Assembly (NCBI RefSeq): GCF_024171525.1
Contig: NZ_JALJZY010000031.1
Location: forward strand, 1 to 17,153
Origin: Neisseriaceae bacterium HSC-16F19
Lineage (GTDB): Bacteria; Pseudomonadota; Gammaproteobacteria; Burkholderiales; Neisseriaceae
Direction: 5' to 3'
DNA length: 17,153 bases
Under the pieces are notes generated by a model. The model worked only from the letters and a program-made list of their open reading frames with translations, had not been told where the DNA came from and did not search any database. Made by a program: the position numbers and the translations under genes. Shown piece by piece: positions 6,103 through 12,961 of this stretch; position 1 is the stretch's first letter, and each line of letters opens with the position of its first letter.

Positions 6103-7857
6103 ATGCAATACCAAGCCCCTGTTAACGAATTGCGTTTTGCCCTGCATGTTCACGCGCAGCTGCCTGAAATTCTGGCACTGCCGACGGCGGACGGGCTCGA
6201 TGCCGACACCGTGGATGCGGTGCTCGCCGAAGCGGCCAAATTTGCCGAGGAAGTCCTCGCGCCCACCAACCGCACCGGCGATCTCAACGGCGCACGTCTG
6301 CAAGACGGCAAGGTGGTGACTCATCCGGACTTAGCCGCCGCCTTTGCCGAATTTCGCGATGCCGGCTGGCTGGGCCTGCGCGCACCGGCGGAATACGGCG
6401 GCCAGGGGCTGCCGGCGGCAGTGGCCGCGGCCTGTGAAGAAATGTGGTGTGCCGCCAATCTGGCCTTCTCTCTGCTGCCCATGCTCACCCTCGGTGCGGT
6501 GGAAGCCATCCACGCCCACGGCAGCGAGGAGCAGAAACAAACCTATCTGCCGCCCATGTGTGAAGGCCGCTGGAGCGGCACCATGAATCTGACCGAGCCG
6601 CAGGCCGGTTCCGACTTGGCGCAGGTGGCCGCCAAAGCCGTGCCGCAGGATAATGGCAGCCATGCCGTCAGCGGCCAGAAAATCTTTATTACCTGGGGCG
6701 ACCAGGAGCTGACTGAAAACGTGGTGCATCTGGTGCTGGCGCGCCTGCCGGACGCCCCGGCGGGGGTGAAAGGCATTTCCCTGTTCATCGTGCCCAAATA
6801 CCTGGCCGACGGCAGCCGCAACCGCGTAGAAGCGGTGAGTCTGGAGCACAAGCTGGGCATCCACGCCAGCCCCACCTGCGTGATGCAGTTTGAGGAAGCG
6901 CAAGGCTTTTTGGTGGGCGAAGCGGGCAAGGGCTTGAACTATATGTTCACCATGATGAACCACGCGCGTTTGGGCGTGGGCATTGAAGGTCATGCCGTGG
7001 CCGAACGTGCTTTTCAGGCAGCCTTGAACTATGCGCGCGAACGGGTGCAAAGCCGCGCCATCGGCGGCGGTGCTGCGCCGATAAGTATTGTGCGGCACCC
7101 GGATGTGCGCCGCATGCTGCTGCTGCAAAAAGCCACCCTCGCCGCCCAACGCGGACTGTATATGCAGGCCGCCGCCGCCATCGACACCGTGCACGGCCAT
7201 GACGACGAAGCCGTACGCCAACAGGCCGCCGCGCGCCTGAATTTCCTCATTCCCATCGTCAAATCCTGGTGTACCGACAACGGCACCGTGCTCACCAATC
7301 TGGCCATGCAGGTCTATGGCGGCATGGGTTATGTGGAAGAGAGCGGCGTGGCGCAATATGTGCGCGATGTGCGCATCACCCCGATTTACGAGGGCACCAA
7401 CGGCATCCAGGCGCTGGATTTGCTCGGCCGCAAAACCGTGGCCGACGGCGGCTGCACCGCCCATGCGCTTTTGGATGAAGCCGCCGCATTGGCAGAGGAA
7501 CTGAAGGACAGTGATGATGCGATGGCGGCGGCACTAACCCGTGCCGTGGCTGCCGCCCGCAACAGCGTGGATGCGGTGCTGGCCTACCATGCCGCCAAGC
7601 CGGAACAGGCCGCAGTGTGTGCACATGCCTATCTGCAACAGATGGCCACCGTGCTCGGTGCGGCAGTGATGGCGCGCAATTGTCTGGCCGCACAACAAGG
7701 CGTGGCGGACTTGGATGCTGCGTTCTATCAGACCCAGCAGCAGCTGGCGCGGGTGTATTTTGCCCAAGTCTTGCCGCAGGCCGAAACCTACGCCGCACAA
7801 ATCGCCCTTTCAGGCAGCCATGATGCGGTGTTGGCGGTGGATATGGATGCGCTGTAA
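6103..7857 (+). CDS. Acyl-CoA dehydrogenase (long, DmdC/FadE-like type)
   Basis: FAD-dependent acyl-CoA dehydrogenase, catalysing alpha,beta-desaturation of an acyl-CoA and passing electrons to ETF. At 584 residues it belongs to the longer class with a ~120-residue C-terminal extension (DmdC-type), not the ~380-residue short-chain class. The N-terminal helical domain spans ~1-160. The flavin-contact motif (MNLTEPQAGSDLAQ) is near 164-177 and FITWGDQ near 195. The C-terminal helical core carries QVYGGMGYVEE near 404 and the catalytic base Glu430 in PIYEGTNGIQALDLLGRK. The ATG is preceded by GGAG 8 bases upstream. It stands alone; no thiolase, hydratase or ETF gene is in view. DmdC-type enzymes include 3-methylmercaptopropionyl-CoA dehydrogenase, but many members act on fatty acyl-CoA. 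The substrate is unknown. An exact uptake sequence (7013-7024) is embedded in frame. Confidence 0.94.
   Translation: MQYQAPVNELRFALHVHAQLPEILALPTADGLDADTVDAVLAEAAKFAEEVLAPTNRTGDLNGARLQDGKVVTHPDLAAAFAEFRDAGWLGLRAPAEYGGQGLPAAVAAACEEMWCAANLAFSLLPMLTLGAVEAIHAHGSEEQKQTYLPPMCEGRWSGTMNLTEPQAGSDLAQVAAKAVPQDNGSHAVSGQKIFITWGDQELTENVVHLVLARLPDAPAGVKGISLFIVPKYLADGSRNRVEAVSLEHKLGIHASPTCVMQFEEAQGFLVGEAGKGLNYMFTMMNHARLGVGIEGHAVAERAFQAALNYARERVQSRAIGGGAAPISIVRHPDVRRMLLLQKATLAAQRGLYMQAAAAIDTVHGHDDEAVRQQAAARLNFLIPIVKSWCTDNGTVLTNLAMQVYGGMGYVEESGVAQYVRDVRITPIYEGTNGIQALDLLGRKTVADGGCTAHALLDEAAALAEELKDSDDAMAAALTRAVAAARNSVDAVLAYHAAKPEQAAVCAHAYLQQMATVLGAAVMARNCLAAQQGVADLDAAFYQTQQQLARVYFAQVLPQAETYAAQIALSGSHDAVLAVDMDAL
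7013..7024 (-). repeat. DNA uptake sequence inside a coding region
   Basis: TTCAGGCAGCCT lies in frame within the acyl-CoA dehydrogenase gene, encoding Phe-Gln-Ala-Ala. Confidence 0.85.
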
Positions 7858-7868
7858 AACAGACAACG

Positions 7869-7947
7869 GTAGGGTGGGCATTTATGCCCACCATTTTAAA
7901 TCACGGATTACCGATAAAATATCGGTGGGCATCAATGCCCACCCTAC
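7869..7947. repeat. GTAG-footed inverted hairpin pair, GGTGGGCA family, copy 2
   Basis: GTAG at 7869-7872, then GGTGGGCA / TGCCCACC (7873-7892); the mirror copy is at 7924-7943 with CTAC at 7944-7947. The spacer holds a third small palindrome (ACCGATA / TATCGGT). It lies between convergent genes and may serve as a terminator for both. An uptake sequence follows at 7963-7974. Confidence 0.85.
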
Positions 7948-7962
7948 CAGTGATCTGTTTGA

Positions 7963-7974
7963 AGGCTGCCTGAA
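7963..7974 (+). repeat. DNA uptake sequence (AG-simDUS)
   Basis: AGGCTGCCTGAA lies between two convergent genes, just after the second GGTGGGCA hairpin pair. Confidence 0.85.
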
Positions 7975-7983
7975 AACACGCCC

Positions 7984-9366
7984 TTAACCGTTCATCCCGC
8001 CAAAATACATGGCCCGCTCTGCGTCCAACTCTATCGTCAGCACATGGCCGCCAAAATAATCCGGCGTGGTACGCAAATCCAAGCTGGCCGTGTCGATGCC
8101 TTCGTTTTCCACACCAAAAGAAACACTCTCCACCGCCACAGCCGCCCGGATATCCGCCTCGGACGGGCATGTCTTTAATACCGTCCCGTCTGCCAAAGTG
8201 GCGCAGCCTTGCTCTTCCAACTCGGTGCACACCCAATCGCAAAATTGGTCGACAAAATCTTCGGCTGCCAGCGCAAAATCAAGGATTTCATCCCGCTGTG
8301 CCTCTATCCATTCCAGCCATGCCCGCAGCGCCGCCTGCGGCGGATCGCCGTCCGTATCGCTTACAAAAACCGTTGTCGGCTTACCCCATAAAACCGCCGT
8401 GGCCGCACGCATATCGTCTTCAGCCGCGGCAAATAGACCCAATGTGATTTTGGCTTTTTTGCCGCGAGCAGGTTTTTTCGCAGCCGTCCGCGGTGTGTCG
8501 GTTTGGACGATGGCAGCGGCTTGGCCATGCAGTATGTCCAGCGCATTTTGGTATTCCGCTGCCAATGCCTTAACTGCCTTGGCCGCCGCCGGCACTTTCA
8601 GGGCCTGATAGTAAGCGTTGAGGCGCTGGCCATCCTCCGCCAACAGCATCAGCTCCAGCGCCATACTCAGGAAAACGCACTGCGTATAATGCCCTTCCCC
8701 GCCCATGTGTTTTTGCCTTTGCGCCAATAAGACCGCAATCACATCGCCGTGTTCGGCCACATAAGCATGCACATCAGCCAGGGCGATGCCGCCCAGATGG
8801 AACATGCACCTATAAATCTCCCATTCCGCCGCATACCGCTCCGGCTGTACATTCAGGGCGTATCGTTCCGCCAAGTCCGAGACCAGGTGCTGATATTCCG
8901 CGCTTTGAACCCGTTGTTGCACCTGTTCCACCGTGACTGCCTGTGCCATCGGTTTGCCCGCCAACACGACTTGTGCCTCCTGATATTCGGCGGCCAAGGC
9001 TTGGGCCTGAGCCGCAGCAGGCCAGTAAATGGCCTGATAATAAGCCCTCAGCTTGGACTTGTCCGGCAATAACATCAGCTGCAAAGCCATGTGCAAAAAG
9101 ACGCTGTGCGTGTAGGCGTGGTCACCGGCTTGCTTTTTCTGGCGCAGGCTGAGCATTGTGGCGATGAGCTCGCCGTGTTCGACCCAATACGCATACAATT
9201 CGGACAAACCGATACCGCCGGGCTTGAGCAGATTGCACGCCGCAGCCCACATGGGCACCGCGGATTCTTGGCGCATATTCAGCGCATAGCGCGCCGCCCA
9301 GTCCGCCACCCGGCGCTGATACTCATCGCCCTCGACCAGCGCCCGCAAATCTTTAATGCCTGTCAT
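7984..9366 (-). CDS. Unrecognised protein with a tandem-duplicated ~125-residue domain and separate C-terminal domain
   Basis: I do not recognise this protein. I start it at 9366 (MTGIKDLRALVEG), giving 460 residues, because GGAGGAG lies 9 bases upstream; ATGs at 9384 and 9423 lack a ribosome site. Residues ~15-138 and ~157-282 are two copies of one domain. Both run EYQ..V.D.A.RYALN, GGI.L...AY..EHG..IA, a Tyr-Thr-x-x-Val-Phe-Leu block, LMLL, AYYQA, PAAA, and ALAAEYQ.A. They look all-helical and share roughly 40-50% identity. A Lys/Arg/Ala-rich linker (~283-305) leads to a C-terminal domain with a Trp-rich acidic part, a DWV motif, a VESVSFG strand and a final YFGGHVLTIELD...GG. That domain faintly resembles DUF2262/DUF6985-type proteins, some linked to toxin immunity. 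That link is a guess. No signal peptide or membrane segment is seen, so it is likely cytosolic. It stands alone, convergent with the acyl-CoA dehydrogenase and divergent from katA. Confidence 0.85.
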   Translation of the reverse strand: MTGIKDLRALVEGDEYQRRVADWAARYALNMRQESAVPMWAAACNLLKPGGIGLSELYAYWVEHGELIATMLSLRQKKQAGDHAYTHSVFLHMALQLMLLPDKSKLRAYYQAIYWPAAAQAQALAAEYQEAQVVLAGKPMAQAVTVEQVQQRVQSAEYQHLVSDLAERYALNVQPERYAAEWEIYRCMFHLGGIALADVHAYVAEHGDVIAVLLAQRQKHMGGEGHYTQCVFLSMALELMLLAEDGQRLNAYYQALKVPAAAKAVKALAAEYQNALDILHGQAAAIVQTDTPRTAAKKPARGKKAKITLGLFAAAEDDMRAATAVLWGKPTTVFVSDTDGDPPQAALRAWLEWIEAQRDEILDFALAAEDFVDQFCDWVCTELEEQGCATLADGTVLKTCPSEADIRAAVAVESVSFGVENEGIDTASLDLRTTPDYFGGHVLTIELDAERAMYFGGMNG

Positions 9367-9468
9367 GCTTGTCTTCTCCTCCATAGGCGGATATCGCACT
9401 TTTATCTTAATCTGCAAATCCAAGGTACTATTTTAACGGCATTCACCTGTTTGGTCGGATACTCCGCC

Positions 9469-9480
9469 AGGCTGCCTGAA
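9469..9480 (+). repeat. DNA uptake sequence (AG-simDUS)
   Basis: AGGCTGCCTGAA lies in the divergent spacer upstream of katA. Confidence 0.85.
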
Positions 9481-9596
9481 AACACAACGCAGGTTTGGTG
9501 CAGTCGATATATTTTTCAAATGAATATTATAGTTTTAATAGTTTTGTTTTGGGCGTATAGTGCGTTCCATAGTTTGAAACAAAGGAAGTAAAAATA

Positions 9597-9686
9597 ATGA
9601 TAGCCGAACAATCTTTTCAAAACACCTGCTACGCCTATGCATTCGCACAAATCCACACCCCGACCCAAAACGCAAAAGGAGCGTAA
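9597..9686 (+). CDS. Possible 29-codon leader ORF upstream of katA
   Basis: ATG at 9597 is preceded by AAAGGAAG, about 8 bases away. The frame stays open for 29 codons and stops at 9684-9686, three bases before the katA ATG. The katA ribosome site (AAAGGAG, 9675-9681) lies inside its last codons, so translation of the leader would pass over it. The peptide (MIAEQSF...NAKGA) has one Cys and is otherwise unremarkable, with no signal or membrane segment. It may be a leader or upstream ORF that couples to or regulates katA, or a chance frame. The sequence alone cannot decide. Confidence 0.35.
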   Translation: MIAEQSFQNTCYAYAFAQIHTPTQNAKGA

Positions 9687-9689
9687 ACC

Positions 9690-11198
9690 ATGTCCAAATG
9701 TCCCGTAACCCGTCTCACCATGAGCAACGGTGCCCCCGTTGCCGACAACCAAAACAGCCTCACCGCCGGAGCGCGCGGCCCCTTGCTGGCGCAGGATTTG
9801 TGGCTGAACGAAAAACTGGCCGACTTTGTGCGCGAAGTGATTCCCGAGCGCCGCATGCACGCCAAAGGCAGCGGTGCCTTCGGTACCTTCACCGTCACTA
9901 ATGACATCACCCAATACACCCGTGCGGCCATCTTCAGCCAAGTGGGCAAAAAAACCGAAATGTTCGCCCGCTTCACCACCGTGGCCGGCGAGCGCGGTGC
10001 GGCCGATGCCGAGCGCGATATCCGCGGTTTCGCGCTGAAGTTTTACACCGAAGAAGGCAACTGGGATATGGTGGGCAACAACACCCCCGTATTCTTTCTG
10101 CGTGATCCGCGCAAATTTCCGGACTTGAACAAAGCCGTCAAACGCGACCCGCGCACCCATATGCGCTCGGCTACCAATAACTGGGATTTCTGGACGCTGC
10201 TGCCCGAAGCCTTCCACCAAGTCACCATCGTGATGAGCGACCGCGGCATTCCGAAGTCTTACCGCCATATGCACGGCTTCGGCAGCCACACTTACAGCTT
10301 CTGGAACGAAGCGGGCGAGCGCTTCTGGGTGAAATTCCACTTCCGCACCCAGCAGGGCATTGAAAACCTCTCCAACGAAGAAGCCGAAAAAATCATCGGT
10401 CAAGACCGCGAAAGCCACCAGAAAGATTTGTACGAAGCCATCGAGCGCGGCGATTTCCCGAAATGGAAAATGTATGTGCAAATCATGCCCGAAGCCGACG
10501 CCGAAAAAGTGTCTTACCACCCCTTCGACCTGACCAAAGTATGGCCGAAAGGCGACTATCCGCTGATTGAAGTGGGCGAGTTCGAGCTGAACAAAAACCC
10601 CGAAAACTTCTTTGCCGATGTGGAGCAATCCGCCTTCGCGCCGAGCAACCTTGTGCCCGGCATCGGTGTGTCACCGGATAAAATGTTGCAGGCGCGCCTG
10701 TTTAACTATGCCGACGCACAGCGCTACCGTTTGGGTGTGAACCACAAGCAGATTCCGGTAAACGCCCCGCGCTGCCCCGTGCACAGCAATGCCCGTGACG
10801 GCCAGGGCCGCGTAGACGGCAACTACGGCAGCACCATCCATTACGAGCCCAACAGCTTCAGCCAATGGCAGGAACAGCCGCAATACGCCGAGCCGCCCTT
10901 GAAAATCAATGGTGATGCCGCGCATTGGAATTACCGTGAAGACGATGCCGACTACTTCAGCCAGCCGCACGCGCTGTTTAATCTGATGAGCGAGGCGCAA
11001 AAGCAGGTGCTGTTTACCAACACCGCTGCGGCCATGGGTGATGCACCTGATTTCATCAAATACCGCCACATCCGCAACTGTGTTAAATGTGATCCGGCCT
11101 ATGGTGAAGGCGTGGCCCAAGCCTTGGGCTTAACCGTAGCCGATGCCGAAGCCGCCCGCGCAACCGACCCCGCACAAGGCAATCCGGGACTGCTGTAA
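9690..11198 (+). CDS. katA: KatA, monofunctional haem catalase (small-subunit type)
   Basis: Converts hydrogen peroxide to water and oxygen. The 502-residue product is a small-subunit catalase of the group found in Neisseria and Haemophilus. Active-site residues are present: His57 in RRMHAKGSGAFGTF, Asn130 in GNNTPVFF, and the haem ligand Tyr340 in RLFNYADAQRYRLG, with the usual Arg four residues before it. FARFTTVAGERGAADAERDIRGFALKFYT lies at ~92-120. There is no signal peptide, so it is cytosolic. The ATG has AAAGGAG 9 bases upstream. The upstream 250 bases are AT-rich with several ATAG tetramers, but I could not fit them to an OxyR site. It is convergent with bfrA-bfrB, giving a peroxide/iron cluster. 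A 17-bp-stem terminator follows at 11271-11310. Confidence 0.97.
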   Translation: MSKCPVTRLTMSNGAPVADNQNSLTAGARGPLLAQDLWLNEKLADFVREVIPERRMHAKGSGAFGTFTVTNDITQYTRAAIFSQVGKKTEMFARFTTVAGERGAADAERDIRGFALKFYTEEGNWDMVGNNTPVFFLRDPRKFPDLNKAVKRDPRTHMRSATNNWDFWTLLPEAFHQVTIVMSDRGIPKSYRHMHGFGSHTYSFWNEAGERFWVKFHFRTQQGIENLSNEEAEKIIGQDRESHQKDLYEAIERGDFPKWKMYVQIMPEADAEKVSYHPFDLTKVWPKGDYPLIEVGEFELNKNPENFFADVEQSAFAPSNLVPGIGVSPDKMLQARLFNYADAQRYRLGVNHKQIPVNAPRCPVHSNARDGQGRVDGNYGSTIHYEPNSFSQWQEQPQYAEPPLKINGDAAHWNYREDDADYFSQPHALFNLMSEAQKQVLFTNTAAAMGDAPDFIKYRHIRNCVKCDPAYGEGVAQALGLTVADAEAARATDPAQGNPGLL

Positions 11199-11260
11199 TG
11201 TGGCTGGACATCGGCGAAATGCTTACCGCCCTGTGGGGCGGTAATGCCGACCAATCATAA
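11198..11260 (+). other. 20-codon ORF overlapping the katA stop (TAATG)
   Basis: The katA stop TAA overlaps an ATG (TAATG, 11196-11200) that opens a 20-codon frame (MWLDIGEMLTALWGG...) closing at 11258-11260, before the terminator. The arrangement is typical of coupled genes, but the frame is very short and contains a hairpin (TACCGCCC / GGGCGGTA, 11224-11243). It may be a remnant of a lost downstream gene or chance. Confidence 0.2.
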
Positions 11261-11270
11261 AGCGGGATGT

Positions 11271-11310
11271 AAAAAGCCCTCTTTCACAAGCAAGTGAAAG
11301 AGGGCTTTTT
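11271..11310 (+). terminator. katA rho-independent terminator
   Basis: A perfect 17-bp stem (11271-11287 with 11294-11310) has a 6-base loop, begins with five A's and ends in five T's. It lies 72 bases after the katA stop. The left end of the Correia-like element begins within its T-run. Confidence 0.93.
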
Positions 11311-11488
11311 AGTCGGATAACACAGCACGAGGCAAGGCAGCAAAAAAACCGCCAGCGCAGCGCAGTCCCGTGGGACAGGCAGTACAGCCAGTACGGAACT
11401 GATTTTGTTGCCGCTTTAGCAGCTGACAAAACCGTTCCTTTCGATCTTGGCACGGCAACGCCGTACCGTCCTGTGTTAAATGACTATA
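11308..11488. mobile_element. Correia-like miniature element (181 bp)
   Basis: Inverted ends TTTAGTCGGATAACACAG (11308-11325) and, read from the other strand, TATAGTCATTTAACACAG (11471-11488) match at 14/18. Correia elements likewise begin TATAG. The interior carries the Correia-type blocks GGCAAGGCAGC, GGCAGTACAGCCAGTACGGAAC.GATT, a central GCTTTAGC hairpin, CCGTTC.TTTCGA and GGCAACGCCGTAC. It has no coding capacity. It sits between the katA terminator and the bfr terminator. Confidence 0.75.
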
Positions 11489-11518
11489 AAAAAAGCACAC
11501 CGTTTCCGGTGTGCCTGC
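11487..11518 (-). terminator. bfrA-bfrB operon terminator
   Basis: Read on the minus strand, the stem GCACACCG / CGGTGTGC (11495-11502 with 11507-11514) has a 4-base loop and is followed by a run of T's (the A-run at about 11487-11493). It lies ~55 bases beyond the bfrB stop, adjoining the end of the Correia-like element. Confidence 0.85.
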
Positions 11519-11569
11519 CCGCGGCGACGCGGGATTGGTCGTGGTTTGTTATCGAACCGGGTATCCGGC

Positions 11570-12043
11570 TCAGTCCTCTTGCGCCGCAGATTGCAAATAG
11601 TTGGGCAGACCCATGCTTTCAATCAGGTCTTCCTGGGTTTCCAGCCAGTCCCAATGTTCTTCGTTTTCGTCTTTCAGTTTTTCCAACAGCTGGCGGGAAA
11701 CGTAGTCCTGCTGCGTTTCGCACAGGGCGATGGCTTCCACCAGGGCTTCGTGCTTGGCCTGTTCGGATTTCACATCACAAGCAATGATTTCCGGCACGGT
11801 TTCGCCCACCAGCACTTTGCCGTATTCCTGCAAATTGGGCAGACCTTCCAAGAGCAAAATGCGCTCGATGAGGGCATCGGCACTTTTCATCTCGCGGATG
11901 GATTGTTTGTAAATCGGCTCGCCCAATTCGGCAAAGCCCCAGTTTTTCAGAATGCGCGCGTGCAGGAAATACTGGTTGATGCTGATCAAGAGCAGACCCA
12001 GATTTTTGTTCAGCGCTTTAATCACTTGACGGTCGCCTTGCAT
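11570..12043 (-). CDS. bfrB: BfrB, haem-binding type bacterioferritin subunit
   Basis: Bacterioferritin subunit of the 24-mer iron-storage shell, 157 residues. Four-helix ferritin fold; the sequence follows E. coli Bfr closely from INQYFLHARILKNWG to LPNYLQ. The haem ligand Met52 is present (REMKSAD). Of the di-iron ferroxidase ligands, Glu51 and the equivalents of Glu94, Glu127 and His130 are kept, but Glu18 is Leu and His54 is Ser, so the centre is probably inactive. This is the haem-type partner in a two-subunit bacterioferritin, as known for Neisseria. The start is supported by GGAAAGGAG upstream. It follows bfrA after 33 bases and is surely cotranscribed. A terminator lies 55 bases beyond its stop. 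The bfrA/bfrB names follow Neisseria usage. Confidence 0.95.
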   Translation of the reverse strand: MQGDRQVIKALNKNLGLLLISINQYFLHARILKNWGFAELGEPIYKQSIREMKSADALIERILLLEGLPNLQEYGKVLVGETVPEIIACDVKSEQAKHEALVEAIALCETQQDYVSRQLLEKLKDENEEHWDWLETQEDLIESMGLPNYLQSAAQED

Positions 12044-12076
12044 GGCAGACTCCTTTCCTTAACTTGATACGCCTGT

Positions 12077-12541
12077 TCAGGCTTGGCTTTGCAGGTAGTT
12101 TTGCAGACCCATGGCGTCAATCAGGCGCAGCTGTTGTTCCAACCAGTGGGCGTGGTCTTCTTCGGTGTCCTGCAACTGGGCCACCAGATATTGGCGGGTC
12201 ACATAGTCCTGCTCTTTTTCGCACAGGGCGATGGCGGCTTTGAGGTTGTCGCGCACTTCCAGTTCTACATCGAGGTCTTTTTGCAGCATGTCGGCCACGT
12301 CTTTGCCCACGGTGATTTTGGCCGGAACCATTTTCGGGGTGCCGCCCAGCATGAGGATGCGTTCGATAAAGCGGCTGGCGTGGCCGGTTTCGTCTTCCAT
12401 TTCATGGGCAATGCGGTCGTGCAGCTTGGTGTAGCCCCATTCGGCATACATGCGTGCATGGATAAAGTATTGGTCGCGGGCGGCCAATTCGCCGGCCAGC
12501 AGTTTGTTCAAACAGTCGAGTACGGATTTTTTGCCTTGCAT
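12077..12541 (-). CDS. bfrA: BfrA, ferroxidase-type bacterioferritin subunit
   Basis: Bacterioferritin subunit of 154 residues. The ferroxidase ligands are intact: Glu18, Glu51 and His54 (DETGHAS), Glu93 (equivalent to Glu94) in DVELEV, and the TEEDH block giving the Glu127 and His130 equivalents. The haem-binding Met52 is replaced by Thr52, so an all-BfrA shell should not bind haem in the usual way. It would oxidise Fe(II) and load iron, while BfrB supplies haem sites for electron exchange. The ATG is preceded by AAGGAAT on the minus strand. It is the first gene of the bfrA-bfrB operon. The upstream region contains a Fur-like half palindrome at 12669-12683. An uptake sequence lies at 12706-12717. 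It is cytosolic. Confidence 0.95.
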   Translation of the reverse strand: MQGKKSVLDCLNKLLAGELAARDQYFIHARMYAEWGYTKLHDRIAHEMEDETGHASRFIERILMLGGTPKMVPAKITVGKDVADMLQKDLDVELEVRDNLKAAIALCEKEQDYVTRQYLVAQLQDTEEDHAHWLEQQLRLIDAMGLQNYLQSQA

Positions 12542-12668
12542 GACGATATTCCTTATATATATGTCGTGTGTTGGGTTGGGAAGCAGGCAGCTTGGCTGCG
12601 GCCTGTTGTTAAGCTATGGCGCGCATTGTACTGCCCTAAACGCTTGATTTCAAAAAATCAATTTAAAA

Positions 12669-12683
12669 TACAAACAATTATCA
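12669..12683 (-). promoter_or_regulatory. Fur-like half-palindrome upstream of bfrA
   Basis: On the minus strand TGATAAT-T-GTTTGTA matches the 7-1-7 Fur pattern TGATAAT-N-ATTATCA fully in the left arm and 3/7 in the right. It lies ~130 bases before bfrA, in an AT-rich stretch. The iron-storage role of bfrAB makes Fur control plausible, but the score is marginal. Confidence 0.3.
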
Positions 12684-12686
12684 TCT

Positions 12687-12694
12687 GTCTATAC
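12687..12694. promoter_or_regulatory. Candidate HutC-type operator GTCTATAC
   Basis: GTCTATAC fits GT-N-TA-N-AC, the operator pattern I recall for the HutC subfamily of GntR regulators. It sits inside TGTCTATACA, an imperfect palindrome. It lies in the bfrA-hutC spacer, ~320 bases before hutC. A 7/8 match (GTATAGAG) occurs near 13876 ahead of the symporter gene. Confidence 0.3.
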
Positions 12695-12705
12695 AAGCCG
12701 TTTTC

Positions 12706-12717
12706 AGGCTGCCTGAA
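12706..12717 (+). repeat. DNA uptake sequence (AG-simDUS)
   Basis: AGGCTGCCTGAA, flanked by TTTTC and AAAA, lies in the bfrA-hutC spacer. Confidence 0.85.
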
Positions 12718-12933
12718 AATTTGTTTTTTAAAATCACCGATATGTGATGCGAGTGGTTTTTGTTTGTAGCCGCATTCGTATTCACAGCCGGTTTTGTTTA
12801 CGCAGTTTTACATTAAAATGCTGTTGCATCTGCCGCAAAGCCGCCGTTTTCCGGTGTGAAACAAGGCACTTGCGAGCGCTTATCATTTTAAAGTGCGGAT
12901 GTACTTGGTTGCCGCTGCTACGGGCTTGTCTTA

Positions 12934-12961
12934 AAATAACTTGAATCAAATAACTTAAATC
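12934..12961. repeat. 14-base tandem direct repeat before hutC
   Basis: AAATAACTTGAATC (12934-12947) is followed at once by AAATAACTTAAATC (12948-12961), a 13/14 match. It lies 57 bases before the hutC start codon, where a promoter or operator is expected. Confidence 0.7.

Noticed and set aside
6331..7464. 377-codon minus-strand frame opposite the acyl-CoA dehydrogenase gene
   Set aside because: It is rich in His, Gly and Gln, as expected of an antisense shadow, and overlaps a gene with an intact catalytic motif.
9524..9575. Possible OxyR site (several ATAG tetramers) before katA
   Set aside because: The tetramers are direct and spaced 9, 19 and 12 bases, not in the ATAG-N7-CTAT pattern expected of OxyR.
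9520..9591. 23-codon ORF with a hydrophobic stretch and basic tail upstream of katA
   Set aside because: There is no ribosome site, and the hydrophobicity follows from the AT-rich promoter-like DNA. It is more likely untranslated leader.
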